From: an uncultured Collinsella sp.
GTDB lineage: Bacteria > Actinomycetota > Coriobacteriia > Coriobacteriales > Coriobacteriaceae
DNA: 5,952 nucleotides
Direction: 5' to 3'
NCBI GenBank assembly: GCA_900549455.1
Contig: UROM01000108.1
Location: forward strand, 1 to 5,952
Shown: positions 1 through 5,952 of the stretch, piece after piece
Layout of the letters: every line of letters starts with the position of its first letter
Position numbering within the stretch: the first letter of the stretch is position 1
Translations under genes and position numbers: made by a program
Notes under the pieces: generated by a model
Told to the model about the DNA's origin: nothing
Database searches by the model: none
What the model saw: only the letters and a program-made list of their open reading frames with translations

Positions 1-45
1 ACACTTATGCGATCGTCGGCAGCGTCAGATGTGTATAAGAGACAG
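1..45 (+). other. Untrimmed Nextera i5/Read 1 adapter (artefact)
   Basis: Not biological sequence. Positions 13-45 match the 33-base Nextera Read 1 transposase adapter, and 27-45 are the 19-base Tn5 mosaic end (AGATGTGTATAAGAGACAG). Positions 5-12 (TTATGCGA) sit where the i5 index belongs; from memory this is Nextera XT index S522. Positions 1-4 (ACAC) are the end of the P5 arm. Genomic sequence begins at 46. An ATG at position 7 opens a false in-frame start, so gene callers add MRSSAASDVYKRQ to the following gene fragment. The same block is repeated in reverse complement at the other end of the contig. Confidence 0.98.
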
Positions 46-336
46 ACCAAGTACTATGTACGCCTGAAGGTCGCCGACCGCGTGGGCGCCCTGTCCGAGA
101 CGGTCGACATCTTTGCCAAGCACAACATCTCGATCTCGCTCATCAACCAAGTCGAGGACGGCAAGTCGGGCGTCAGCGATGCCTGCTCGGTCATCTTCCT
201 GACGCACCGCGCGCTCGAGAAGGACGTCCAGGCTGCCGCCGCCGAGCTTGCCAGCGTGGACTGCGTGGCCAAGGTCGCCAACGTCCTGCGCATCGAGGAC
301 GTTGAGGCTTGGACCGAAGGCGTCATGGCCAACTAA
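46..336 (+). CDS. hom: Homoserine dehydrogenase, C-terminal ACT-domain fragment (5' truncated)
   Basis: Last 96 codons of a gene whose 5' part lies outside the contig; the stop is TAA at 334-336. The fragment begins TKYYVRLKVADRVGALSETVDIFAKHNISISLINQ and continues through a typical ACT fold: a first beta strand, the DRVGAL turn before helix 1, then the HNISIS strand. The YYVRLKVxDRxGAL opening is characteristic of the regulatory ACT domain at the C-terminus of bacterial homoserine dehydrogenase. That enzyme reduces aspartate semialdehyde to homoserine with NAD(P)H in the cytoplasm, on the way to threonine and methionine. The ACT domain commonly mediates threonine feedback inhibition. The catalytic and Rossmann domains are not visible, so another ACT-containing enzyme cannot be fully excluded. 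The 13 residues encoded upstream in frame (7-45) are adapter. An intrinsic terminator follows 31 bases after the stop, so this gene ends its transcription unit. Confidence 0.8.
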   Translation, partial: TKYYVRLKVADRVGALSETVDIFAKHNISISLINQVEDGKSGVSDACSVIFLTHRALEKDVQAAAAELASVDCVAKVANVLRIEDVEAWTEGVMAN

Positions 337-367
337 CCCAACGCTCGCCTAGCGATACGCGCTTTGG

Positions 368-401
368 GGGCTCCCGTCCGATGTGGGACGGGAGCCCTTT
401 T
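368..401 (+). terminator. Intrinsic terminator after hom
   Basis: A perfect 12-bp GC-rich stem pairs 368-379 (GGGCTCCCGTCC) with 386-397 (GGACGGGAGCCC) around a 6-base loop (GATGTG). Four T follow at 398-401. It lies 31 bases after the hom stop codon and separates that gene from the downstream dehydrogenase. Confidence 0.9.
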
Positions 402-449
402 GTCTCCTGCCCCAAGCACAACGGCAGAGCACATCTGCGCGAGCCGCTC

Positions 450-478
450 ATCGGTAACGCGAGCTACCGTTCACCGAT
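450..478. repeat. Imperfect inverted repeat upstream of the SDR gene
   Basis: ATCGGTAACG at 450-459 pairs with CGTT at 468-471 and ACCGAT at 473-478, giving 10 base pairs with one bulged C at 472 and an 8-base loop. No T tract follows, so it is not a conventional terminator. It lies about 70 bases upstream of the dehydrogenase start codon, where an operator or leader hairpin could sit, but nothing else supports a role. I see no convincing -35/-10 pair in the rest of the 337-550 gap. Confidence 0.4.
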
Positions 479-537
479 ATGCAAACGCGGCCGATTCCGG
501 CTACCGCTACGCTGTGCTGCGAATGTCCGCCCGCGAT

Positions 538-544
538 GAGAGGA
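538..544 (+). promoter_or_regulatory. Ribosome binding site of the SDR gene
   Basis: GAGAGGA at 538-544 lies 6 bases before the ATG at 551, an ideal Shine-Dalgarno position. It decides the start: the in-frame ATG at 479 would add 24 residues rich in Cys and Pro that do not belong to the SDR fold, and I see no comparable site before it. Confidence 0.8.
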
Positions 545-550
545 AGTACC

Positions 551-1300
551 ATGTTGCTCGAGGGCAAGAAAGCAATCATCACCGGAGGCACACGCGGTAT
601 CGGCTATGCCATCGCCTGCCGTTTTATCGAGGAGGGCGCCGCCGTCACCGTCTTTGGCTCGCGTCAGGAGACCGCCGATGCGGCCGTTGAGAAGCTGACA
701 GCCGCCTATCCCGACGCCAAGGTCTGGGGCCGCTCCTGCGACCTCACCTCGCTCGAAGCCATGACCGAAGCCTTTACCCAGGCTGCCGCCGACATGGGCG
801 GCTTGGACACAGTCGTCAACAATGCCGGTATCTCCCAGCGCTCGCCTCTCTTGGACTACACGGCCGAGGAGTTCGCAAAGGTCATGGACCTCAACGTCGT
901 CGCCGTCTTTAACGGCCACCAGGCGGCCGCCAAGATTATGACCGAGGCCGGCCACGGCGGCACCATCACCACCACGAGCTCGATGGTCGCCAAGTACGGT
1001 CAGCCCTCTGGCGTCGGCTACCCCACGTCCAAGTTTGCCGTCAACGGCATGGTCCAGTCGCTCTCTCGCGAGCTCGCCCCCATGGGCATTCGCGTCAACG
1101 CCGTCGCCCCCGGCGTAACCAAGACCGACATGGTCGCCAACCTGCCCGAAGAGGTCATCAAGCCCATCATCGCCACCATCCCACTCGGCCGCATGGGCGA
1201 GCCCGAGGACGTCGCCAACGCCTTCGTTTTCCTAGCGAGCGACATGTCATCCTATGTCACGGGCGCCGTGCTCCCCGTCGACGGAGCCGCCCGCTCCTAA
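551..1300 (+). CDS. Short-chain dehydrogenase/reductase, FabG/BaiA-like
   Basis: A complete 249-residue classical SDR, a cytoplasmic NAD(P)(H)-dependent oxidoreductase. Visible motifs in order are the cofactor glycine motif TGGTRGIG (residues 11-18), D64-L65, NNAG (90-93), and the catalytic set N115, S144, Y157 and K161 (YPTSK). These are followed by PGV (187-189) and the C-terminal FLASD...VDGA segment. No signal peptide or membrane segment is seen. Length, the SGVGYPxSK block, APGVxxTDM and the VDGAxR ending resemble, from memory, clostridial BaiA 3-alpha-hydroxysteroid dehydrogenases as well as 3-oxoacyl-ACP reductase FabG. After strand beta-2 it has FGSRQE; the basic Arg38 would suit NADP(H). 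The gene stands alone between two terminators with no fab or bai genes beside it, so the substrate is unknown. It could act on a steroid, sugar or acyl substrate. The start is fixed by the GAGAGGA site. Confidence 0.9.
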   Translation: MLLEGKKAIITGGTRGIGYAIACRFIEEGAAVTVFGSRQETADAAVEKLTAAYPDAKVWGRSCDLTSLEAMTEAFTQAAADMGGLDTVVNNAGISQRSPLLDYTAEEFAKVMDLNVVAVFNGHQAAAKIMTEAGHGGTITTTSSMVAKYGQPSGVGYPTSKFAVNGMVQSLSRELAPMGIRVNAVAPGVTKTDMVANLPEEVIKPIIATIPLGRMGEPEDVANAFVFLASDMSSYVTGAVLPVDGAARS

Positions 1301-1344
1301 AGGTCGCAAGCCACAACTTCGAACCTCAACGAGGCCCAACGCAA

Positions 1345-1383
1345 AAGGCGCGCTGTCTGCATCAACTGCAGACAGCGCGCCTT
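1345..1383. terminator. Bidirectional intrinsic terminator between convergent genes
   Basis: A perfect 14-bp stem pairs 1347-1360 (GGCGCGCTGTCTGC) with 1368-1381, with a 7-base loop. AA at 1345-1346 and TT at 1382-1383 extend it to 16 bp. On the minus strand the hairpin is followed by four T (complement of AAAA at 1343-1346). On the plus strand the downstream tract is a weaker TTCTATTATTT. It lies 44 bases after the dehydrogenase stop and 38 bases beyond the antiporter stop, so it can end both convergent transcripts. Confidence 0.88.
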
Positions 1384-1421
1384 CTATTATTTGGACGGAA
1401 CCCGTATCCCGACATTCCTTG

Positions 1422-2984
1422 CTACTTGCCGTCGTCGTCCTCGGCTTCCTCTCTTGCGTAGAGTTCCAGCATGCGGCGGCGGTATTCGCGCACGGCGAGC
1501 TTGGCGCGCTCTAGGCGGCGGCGCTCACGCGGAGTCAGCTCGGACGGGTCAACCTCATCACCATAGGTCTTATCGGCAAGCAGGCGCGCCGCGTCCACAA
1601 TGCGGGCATCGATGTGGCCGCTCGCCGCCTCGGCGGAAAGACGCTCGGCAATCGTATCGAGCGTAGGCAGGCCCTCGAATACGCGACCATGTCCATGCGA
1701 GGTCAGCAGCTCGTGCTCGCGTGCGAGCAGACTCGCCAAATCGTGATGAGCGCGCAGGATATCGAGCGCATCGGATGGATGCTCGGCAACCTCTGCCACG
1801 GCGGCGACCGGCGCGGCATCGACCACGCGGTAGAAGAGCTGCGCGAGCAATGGCATCAAGAACACCGTGATGGCACCGGCGGCAACCATGACCGACGCAA
1901 TATCTTGCGACAGCGCGCCCGCGTTGACGGCAACGCTCGTCACGGCAACGATGATCGGCAGGGCCGTAGTGCAGTACAGGGCCACGGTAATGCGACCATA
2001 CGCCGACACATCGCGCGTCGCAGGACAAATGCTCATAGAGATGAGAATGGGCACGGCGCGAATGATAAGCAACGCCACGATAAAGCCCGCGAGCAGCCCG
2101 GGGCGTGACGCCACGGCCGTCAGGTCGATCTTTGCGCCCGATACAGTAAAGAACACCGGAATCAAAAAGCCGTAGGCCAGGCCGTCAAGCTTGGTCTCGA
2201 GCGTATGGTTGCCCTCGGGGATGATATAGCGCAGGACAAAGCCGGCGGCAAAAGAACCCAACACGATGTCGAGATCAAAGACGGCCGAGAACGCCACGAG
2301 CGTGACCAGGATGAGCACCGTCAGGCGCACGAAGGTCTGCGACGTGGTATCGGCACGCTCCTCGACAAACGCAAAGAAGCGGCTGCCGACGCGCTTGGAG
2401 CGGCTTGGGACCACGGCCAGCAACACGCAAACCACCGCAAACAAGCCAAGGATTACGAGCGTTTGGATGCCAGTGCGAGCAGACAGCAGCACCGACATGG
2501 CGAGCACGGGACCGAGCTCGCCCCAAGTGCCATACGCGAGAATCGAGTCGCCCACACGCGTGCCGGTGAGCGAGCGCTCACGCATGATGGGCACGAGCGT
2601 GCCGAGCGCCGTAGAAGTGAGGGCAAGCGTCACGGCGATGCCGTCGAAATGACTGACCGAGAACCACGGGGTAAAGCGCACGGCAAGCCAGGCGATACCA
2701 AACGTGACGACCCACGTCGCCAAGCCGTAGCGCCCCTCGACGCCCGTAATGCTCTTGGGGTCGATCTCAAAGCCGGCAAGCAGGAACAAAAAGGCCAGGC
2801 CGAGCTCGGACACAAGCGAGACCTCGGCATCTACATGGATGACGCCGAGCATATGGGGTCCCAGCACCGCGCCGAGCACGAGCAAAAAGACGGTCTCGGG
2901 AACGGGTTTTCCGGGAATCGCCGAGGCGATGAAGGGGCTTGCGAAAGCCACGAGTGCGATGATGGCGAGCGAAACGAATGCCAT
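1422..2984 (-). CDS. CPA2-family cation:proton antiporter
   Basis: A complete 520-residue polytopic membrane protein with an Na+/H+ exchanger-type transport domain, probably exchanging Na+ or K+ for H+ across the cytoplasmic membrane. Residues 1 to about 386 hold roughly a dozen hydrophobic segments with CPA2 landmarks: FLLAGFEID (67-75), the ALTSTALG helix (121-128), LGSFAAGFVL (242-251) and IPVFFTVSGAKID (275-287). Where KefC-like members carry Gln-Asp in the ion-binding helix, this protein seems to have Gly155-Glu156. Residues from about 387 to 520 form a soluble tail ending in a very charged helix (RERRRLERAK... to EEAEDDDGK). This tail is not a recognisable nucleotide-binding RCK/TrkA-N domain. 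ATG at 2984 is supported by AAAGG six bases upstream; stop is TAG. The gene is monocistronic, convergent with the SDR gene and divergent from purL. Ion selectivity cannot be read from sequence. Confidence 0.9.
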   Translation of the reverse strand: MAFVSLAIIALVAFASPFIASAIPGKPVPETVFLLVLGAVLGPHMLGVIHVDAEVSLVSELGLAFLFLLAGFEIDPKSITGVEGRYGLATWVVTFGIAWLAVRFTPWFSVSHFDGIAVTLALTSTALGTLVPIMRERSLTGTRVGDSILAYGTWGELGPVLAMSVLLSARTGIQTLVILGLFAVVCVLLAVVPSRSKRVGSRFFAFVEERADTTSQTFVRLTVLILVTLVAFSAVFDLDIVLGSFAAGFVLRYIIPEGNHTLETKLDGLAYGFLIPVFFTVSGAKIDLTAVASRPGLLAGFIVALLIIRAVPILISMSICPATRDVSAYGRITVALYCTTALPIIVAVTSVAVNAGALSQDIASVMVAAGAITVFLMPLLAQLFYRVVDAAPVAAVAEVAEHPSDALDILRAHHDLASLLAREHELLTSHGHGRVFEGLPTLDTIAERLSAEAASGHIDARIVDAARLLADKTYGDEVDPSELTPRERRRLERAKLAVREYRRRMLELYAREEAEDDDGK

Positions 2985-2990
2985 GTGATG

Positions 2991-2995
2991 CCTTT
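2991..2995 (-). promoter_or_regulatory. Ribosome binding site of the antiporter gene
   Basis: On the minus strand AAAGG (within AGAAAGG) lies 6 bases upstream of the ATG at 2984-2982. It supports this start, which also coincides with the beginning of the first hydrophobic helix. Confidence 0.65.
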
Positions 2996-3152
2996 CTCTT
3001 GTTTGCGCTTCACTGTAGCACCCTCGCCGTCCTCAACGCGCCGCGAGCTGTCGTATCATAGTGAGGTTTACAAACATGTGGCTCAAGGCGACCGCGAGGC
3101 TTGCCCCGTAAACCGACCGCTGCCACATACCGTACCGTACGCCCAACCGATC

Positions 3153-3164
3153 AGGAAGGCAGGA
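3153..3164 (+). promoter_or_regulatory. Ribosome binding site of purL
   Basis: The purine-rich run AGGAAGGCAGGA precedes the ATG at 3169. AAGG at 3156-3159, 9 bases upstream, is the better-spaced core; AGGA at 3161-3164 is only 4 bases away. The start is also supported by the protein beginning MVSRIYVEKKPGFDVEA, typical of this PurL type. Confidence 0.7.
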
Positions 3165-3168
3165 ACCA

Positions 3169-5905
3169 ATGGTCTCTCGTATCTACGTGGAGAAGAAACC
3201 CGGGTTCGACGTCGAGGCTCAGCAGCTCAAGGGCGAGCTGACCGAGATTCTCGGCATCAAGGGCATCGAGGCCCTGAGGATCATCAACCGCTACGACGTC
3301 GAGGGCATCGACGAGGAGCTTTTCCGCTCCTGCGTGCCGACCGTCTTTAGCGAGCCCCAGGTCGATGTGACCTACGACGAGCTCCCCGCAAGCGATGGCA
3401 CCGTCTTTGCCGTCGAATTCCTGCCTGGCCAGTTTGACCAGCGCGCCGACTCCGCCAGCGAGTGCGTGCAGCTCATCAGCCAGGGCGAGCGCCCTGCCGT
3501 GCGCTCCGCCAAGGTCTATATGATCTTGGGCGCCCTGGACGAGGCCGCCATCGAAGCCATCAAGCACTACGTGGTGAACCCCGTCGAAGCGCGCATCGCC
3601 TCGCTCGACCTGCCCGAGACGCTGTACATGGAGACCCCCGAGCCGCAGCCCGTCGAAGTGCTCGACGGTTTCCGCGAGCTCGACGAGGCCGGCCTTGCCG
3701 CCTTTATCACCGAGCGCGGCCTTGCCATGGACGAGGCGGACATCGCCTTCTGCCAGCAGTACTTCCGCGATGAGGACCGCGACCCCACCATCACCGAGAT
3801 CCGCGTGATCGACACCTACTGGTCCGACCACTGCCGCCACACCACCTTCGGCACCGTCCTGGATGACGTGACGATCGATGACGCCGTGGTGCAGCAGGCC
3901 TTCGACCGCTACATGGAGATGCGCCACGAGCTCGGTCGCGACGCCAAGCCCGTCTGCCTCATGGACATGGGCACCATCGGCGCCAAGTACCTCAAGAAGA
4001 CCGGAGTCATGACCGATGTCGATGAGTCCGAGGAGATCAACGCCTGCACCGTCAAGGTGAAGGTCGATGTCGATGGCGAGGACCAGGACTGGCTGTTCCT
4101 CTTTAAGAACGAGACCCACAACCACCCGACCGAGATCGAGCCGTTCGGTGGTGCAGCAACCTGCCTTGGCGGTGCAATCCGTGACCCGCTTTCAGGACGT
4201 ACTTATGTATATCAGGCAATGCGTGTGACCGGTGCTGCAGATCCTACAGTTTCTGTAAAAGAGACTCTGAAAGGAAAACTGCCACAGAAGAAACTGGTTC
4301 GTGGTGCAGCCCATGGCTACAGCTCCTATGGTAACCAGATCGGTCTGGCTACCGGTTATGTAAAAGAAATCTATCATCCGAATTATGTGGCAAAACGTAT
4401 GGAGATCGGTGCTGTCATGGGTGCGGCTCCGAGACGTGCTGTCAAGAGAGAGAATTCTGATCCGGGCGATATCATCATCCTGTTAGGTGGACGTACCGGC
4501 CGTGACGGTATCGGTGGTGCAACCGGTTCTTCCAAAGTACATACAGAAGCTTCTATCGAAGTTTGTGGTGCCGAGGTACAGAAAGGTAACGCTCCGACAG
4601 AACGTAAGATCCAGCGTATGTTCCGTAGAGAAGAAGTCAGCAAACTGATCAAAAAATGTAATGACTTTGGTGCAGGCGGTGTATCTGTAGCAATCGGAGA
4701 ACTGGCACCGGGACTGCAGATCAATCTGGATAAGGTACCGAAAAAATATGCCGGTCTGGATGGAACAGAAATTGCTATTTCCGAGTCGCAGGAACGTATG
4801 GCTGTTGTTGTAGATCCGAAAGACGTTGACGAATTCATGAAATATGCCAACGAAGAAAACCTGGAAGCTGTTGTAGTAGCTGTTGTTACCGAAGAACCGC
4901 GTCTGGTACTGAACTGGAGAGGAAAAGAAGTTGTTAATATTTCCCGTGCTTTCCTGGATACCAACGGTGCGCATCAGGAGACAGAAGTTCTGGTAGATAT
5001 TCCGAATAAAGAGGGAAATGTTCTGGAGCGTGAAGAAAAAGCTCCTGCAGATACCAAAGCGGCATGGTTATCTATGCTGGCTGATCTGAATACCTGTTCT
5101 CAGAAGGGACTGGTAGAGATGTTCGACGGATCCATCGGGGCCGGAAGTGTATTTATGCCATATGGTGGTAAATATCAGCTGACAGAAACTCAGGCTATGG
5201 TCGCTAAGGTTCCGGTAATGAACGGAAAAACAGATACTGTGACTATGATGAGCTACGGATTTGATCCATATGTATCCAGCTGGAGCCCATATCACGGTGC
5301 AGTTTATGCAGTTGTAGAATCTATTGCACGCATCGTAGCGAACGGCGGAGATTACTCCAAGATCCGTTTCACCTTCCAGGAATACTTCCGTCGAATGACA
5401 GAGGATCCGGAACGTTGGAGTCAGCCATTTGCAGCGTTGCTCGGTGCATATGCGGCACAGATGGGATTTGGCCTTCCATCTATCGGTGGAAAGGACAGTA
5501 TGTCCGGAACCTTCAACGATATTGATGTTCCGCCGACACTGGTTTCCTTTGCGGTAGATGTGGCTAAGAAACAGGATATTATCACACCGGAACTGAAAAA
5601 GGCAGGAAGTAAACTGGTATGGATCCGTCTGCCGAAAGACAGCTATGATCTGCCGGATTATGCAGCAACTATGGATCAGTATGGAAAACTGCATCAGGAT
5701 ATCCTGGATGGCAAAGTGCTTTCCGCTTACGCACTGGATCGTCATGGTATTGCAGCAGCTGTTTCCAAGATGGCCTTCGGTAATGCACTCGGTGTGAAAA
5801 TCGAACACAACCTGGATCCAAGAGACTTCTTTGCACCAGGATTTGGTGATATTATCCTTGAGGTTCCGGATGGCAAGGTTGGGGAGCTGTCTGTACAGTA
5901 TACAC
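3169..5905 (+). CDS. purL: FGAM synthase (large single-chain PurL), 3' truncated and apparently chimeric
   Basis: Phosphoribosylformylglycinamidine synthase converts FGAR, glutamine and ATP to FGAM in cytoplasmic de novo purine synthesis. 912 genuine codons are present; full-length proteins of this type are about 1,250 residues. Order: N-terminal PurS-like region (about 1-150), linker with YWSDHCRHTTFG (217-228), first AIRS-type half with NETHNHPTEIEPFGG (314-328), GGRTGRDGIGGA (440-451), FGAGGVSVAIGEL (500-512) and SQER (540-543), then a second AIRS-type half with LPSIGGKDSMSG (769-780). The remaining C-terminus, with the glutamine amidotransferase domain and its catalytic Cys, is missing because adapter begins at 5906; the 13 residues PVSYTHLTLPTIA after residue 912 are adapter-encoded apart from one base. 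Codon use changes abruptly near residues 314-328: GC-rich Coriobacteria-like before, Lachnospiraceae-like after. The hybrid is in frame because the junction lies in a near-invariant motif. The function call is firm for each half; the protein as written probably exists in no organism. Confidence 0.93.
4108..4150. other. Probable chimeric assembly junction inside purL
   Basis: The break in composition falls here, in the bases encoding NETHNHPTEIEPFGG. Up to 4140 glycine and alanine codons are mostly GGC/GCC and lysine mostly AAG. From 4141 they become GGT, GCA, GCT and AAA, and TAT and GAA become common. Hand counts of two 60-base stretches give 41/60 GC at 3481-3540 and 24/60 at 5221-5280. The exact breakpoint cannot be placed because this motif can be nearly identical in both donors, which is the situation that lets an assembler bridge two genomes. 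Confidence 0.82.
4141..5905 (+). other. Lower-GC segment, Lachnospiraceae-like source
   Basis: This entire stretch is the interior of purL but uses a codon style unlike everything to its left: AAA for Lys, GAA for Glu, CTG for Leu, GGT/GGA for Gly, GCA/GCT for Ala, CCG for Pro. The style is uniform and does not return to the GC-rich pattern before the adapter. It fits gut Lachnospiraceae; the genus is not resolvable by eye. Confidence 0.75.
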
Positions 5906-5952
5906 CTGTCTCTTATACACATCTGACGCTGCCGACGATCGCATAAGTGTAG
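5906..5952 (-). other. Untrimmed Nextera Read 1/i5 adapter, reverse complement (artefact)
   Basis: Positions 5906-5938 are the exact reverse complement of the 33-base Nextera Read 1 adapter, with the mosaic end at 5906-5924. They are followed by TCGCATAA (5939-5946), the reverse complement of the index at 5-12, and GTGTAG (5947-5952), the start of the reverse-complemented P5 arm. This is what Read 2 read-through of short inserts looks like. It adds a false tail (VSYTHLTLPTIA) and an artificial stop to purL. Confidence 0.98.

Larger units (their letters stand above)
2985..3168. promoter_or_regulatory. Divergent intergenic region, antiporter/purL
   Basis: This 184-base spacer must carry promoters for both flanking genes. 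The only -10-like element I see is TATCATA at 3054-3060, which reads TATCAT on the plus strand and TATGAT on the minus strand. Neither direction has a good -35 at 16-18 bases. Minor structure: GGTTTAC (3065-3071) and its reverse complement GTAAACC (3108-3114), and an 11-base palindrome CGTACCGTACG (3131-3141). No purine riboswitch aptamer or E. coli-type PurR box is recognisable, so how purL is regulated is not evident. Confidence 0.3.

Noticed and set aside
479..550. Upstream ATG at 479 as the SDR start
   Set aside because: The extra 24 residues do not match the SDR fold, while the ATG at 551 has a well-placed GAGAGGA site and begins directly before the first beta strand.
2985..3168. Purine riboswitch or PurR box upstream of purL
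   Set aside because: I could not find the conserved aptamer elements or an ACGNAAACGTTTNCGT-like site; only short chance-level dyads are present.
2205..3350. Long 381-codon open frame on the plus strand
   Set aside because: It lies antisense to the antiporter and overlaps the purL start in another frame. Its product is a low-complexity run of His, Arg, Glu and Asp, typical of GC-rich antisense shadows, with no recognisable motif.
3151..4125. 324-codon open frame on the minus strand across the start of purL
   Set aside because: It is antisense to well-conserved PurL sequence. It is rich in Val, Leu, Asp, Gly and His without family motifs, and is confined to the GC-rich half, as expected for a composition shadow.
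4141..5905. Horizontal transfer of the 3' half of purL into the Collinsella-like genome
   Set aside because: Possible in principle, but no return to host composition is seen and the break lies in a highly conserved motif. The contig also shows other processing faults, so mis-assembly is simpler.
5068..5922. 284-codon minus-strand open frame near the 3' end
   Set aside because: It begins inside the adapter (MCIRDR) and runs antisense to conserved PurL motifs.
1..5952. A complete insertion sequence or Tn5-like transposon bounded by inverted repeats
   Set aside because: The repeats match the Nextera adapter, index and P5 arm exactly, and there is no transposase gene between them.
1..5952. CRISPR array, tRNA or rRNA genes
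   Set aside because: No regularly spaced repeats, no tRNA cloverleaf and no rRNA-like conserved stretches were seen on either strand.

Overview
The window reads as a short metagenomic contig, most plausibly from human gut, assembled from Nextera (Tn5) reads. It appears to join two different bacteria. Both ends carry untrimmed sequencing adapter: positions 1-45, and its exact reverse complement at 5906-5950. The adapter includes the Tn5 mosaic end and an 8-base index. Between the adapters, about 46-4140 is GC-rich with C/G-ending codons, and the genes look like a Coriobacteriia member (Collinsella-like). From about 4141 to 5905 the base and codon use shifts abruptly to a moderate-GC Lachnospiraceae-like style (AAA, GAA, GGT, GCA, TAT). 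Both organism assignments are inferred from composition and remembered protein families, not from a search.

Layout: the 3' end of a homoserine dehydrogenase gene (46-336, +) ends in its ACT domain and is followed by a strong intrinsic terminator (368-401). An imperfect hairpin (450-478) lies in the leader of a complete short-chain dehydrogenase gene (551-1300, +), which resembles FabG/BaiA-type hydroxysteroid dehydrogenases. A long hairpin (1345-1383) sits between this gene and the convergent CPA2-type cation:proton antiporter gene (1422-2984, -) and probably terminates both. A 184-base divergent region (2985-3168) leads to a large single-chain purL (FGAM synthase, 3169 onward). That gene stays in frame across the composition break inside the conserved NETHNHPTEIEPFGG block, then is cut by the adapter at 5906 before its glutaminase domain.

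The genes are ordinary housekeeping and transport functions: threonine/methionine precursor synthesis, a redox enzyme, ion homeostasis and de novo purine synthesis. There is no sign that they form one pathway or operon. I found no undescribed system. The most notable observations are technical: the adapter ends, which mimic transposon inverted repeats, and the chimeric purL, which would enter a database as a plausible full-frame hybrid protein. The most interesting biological lead is the BaiA-like dehydrogenase.
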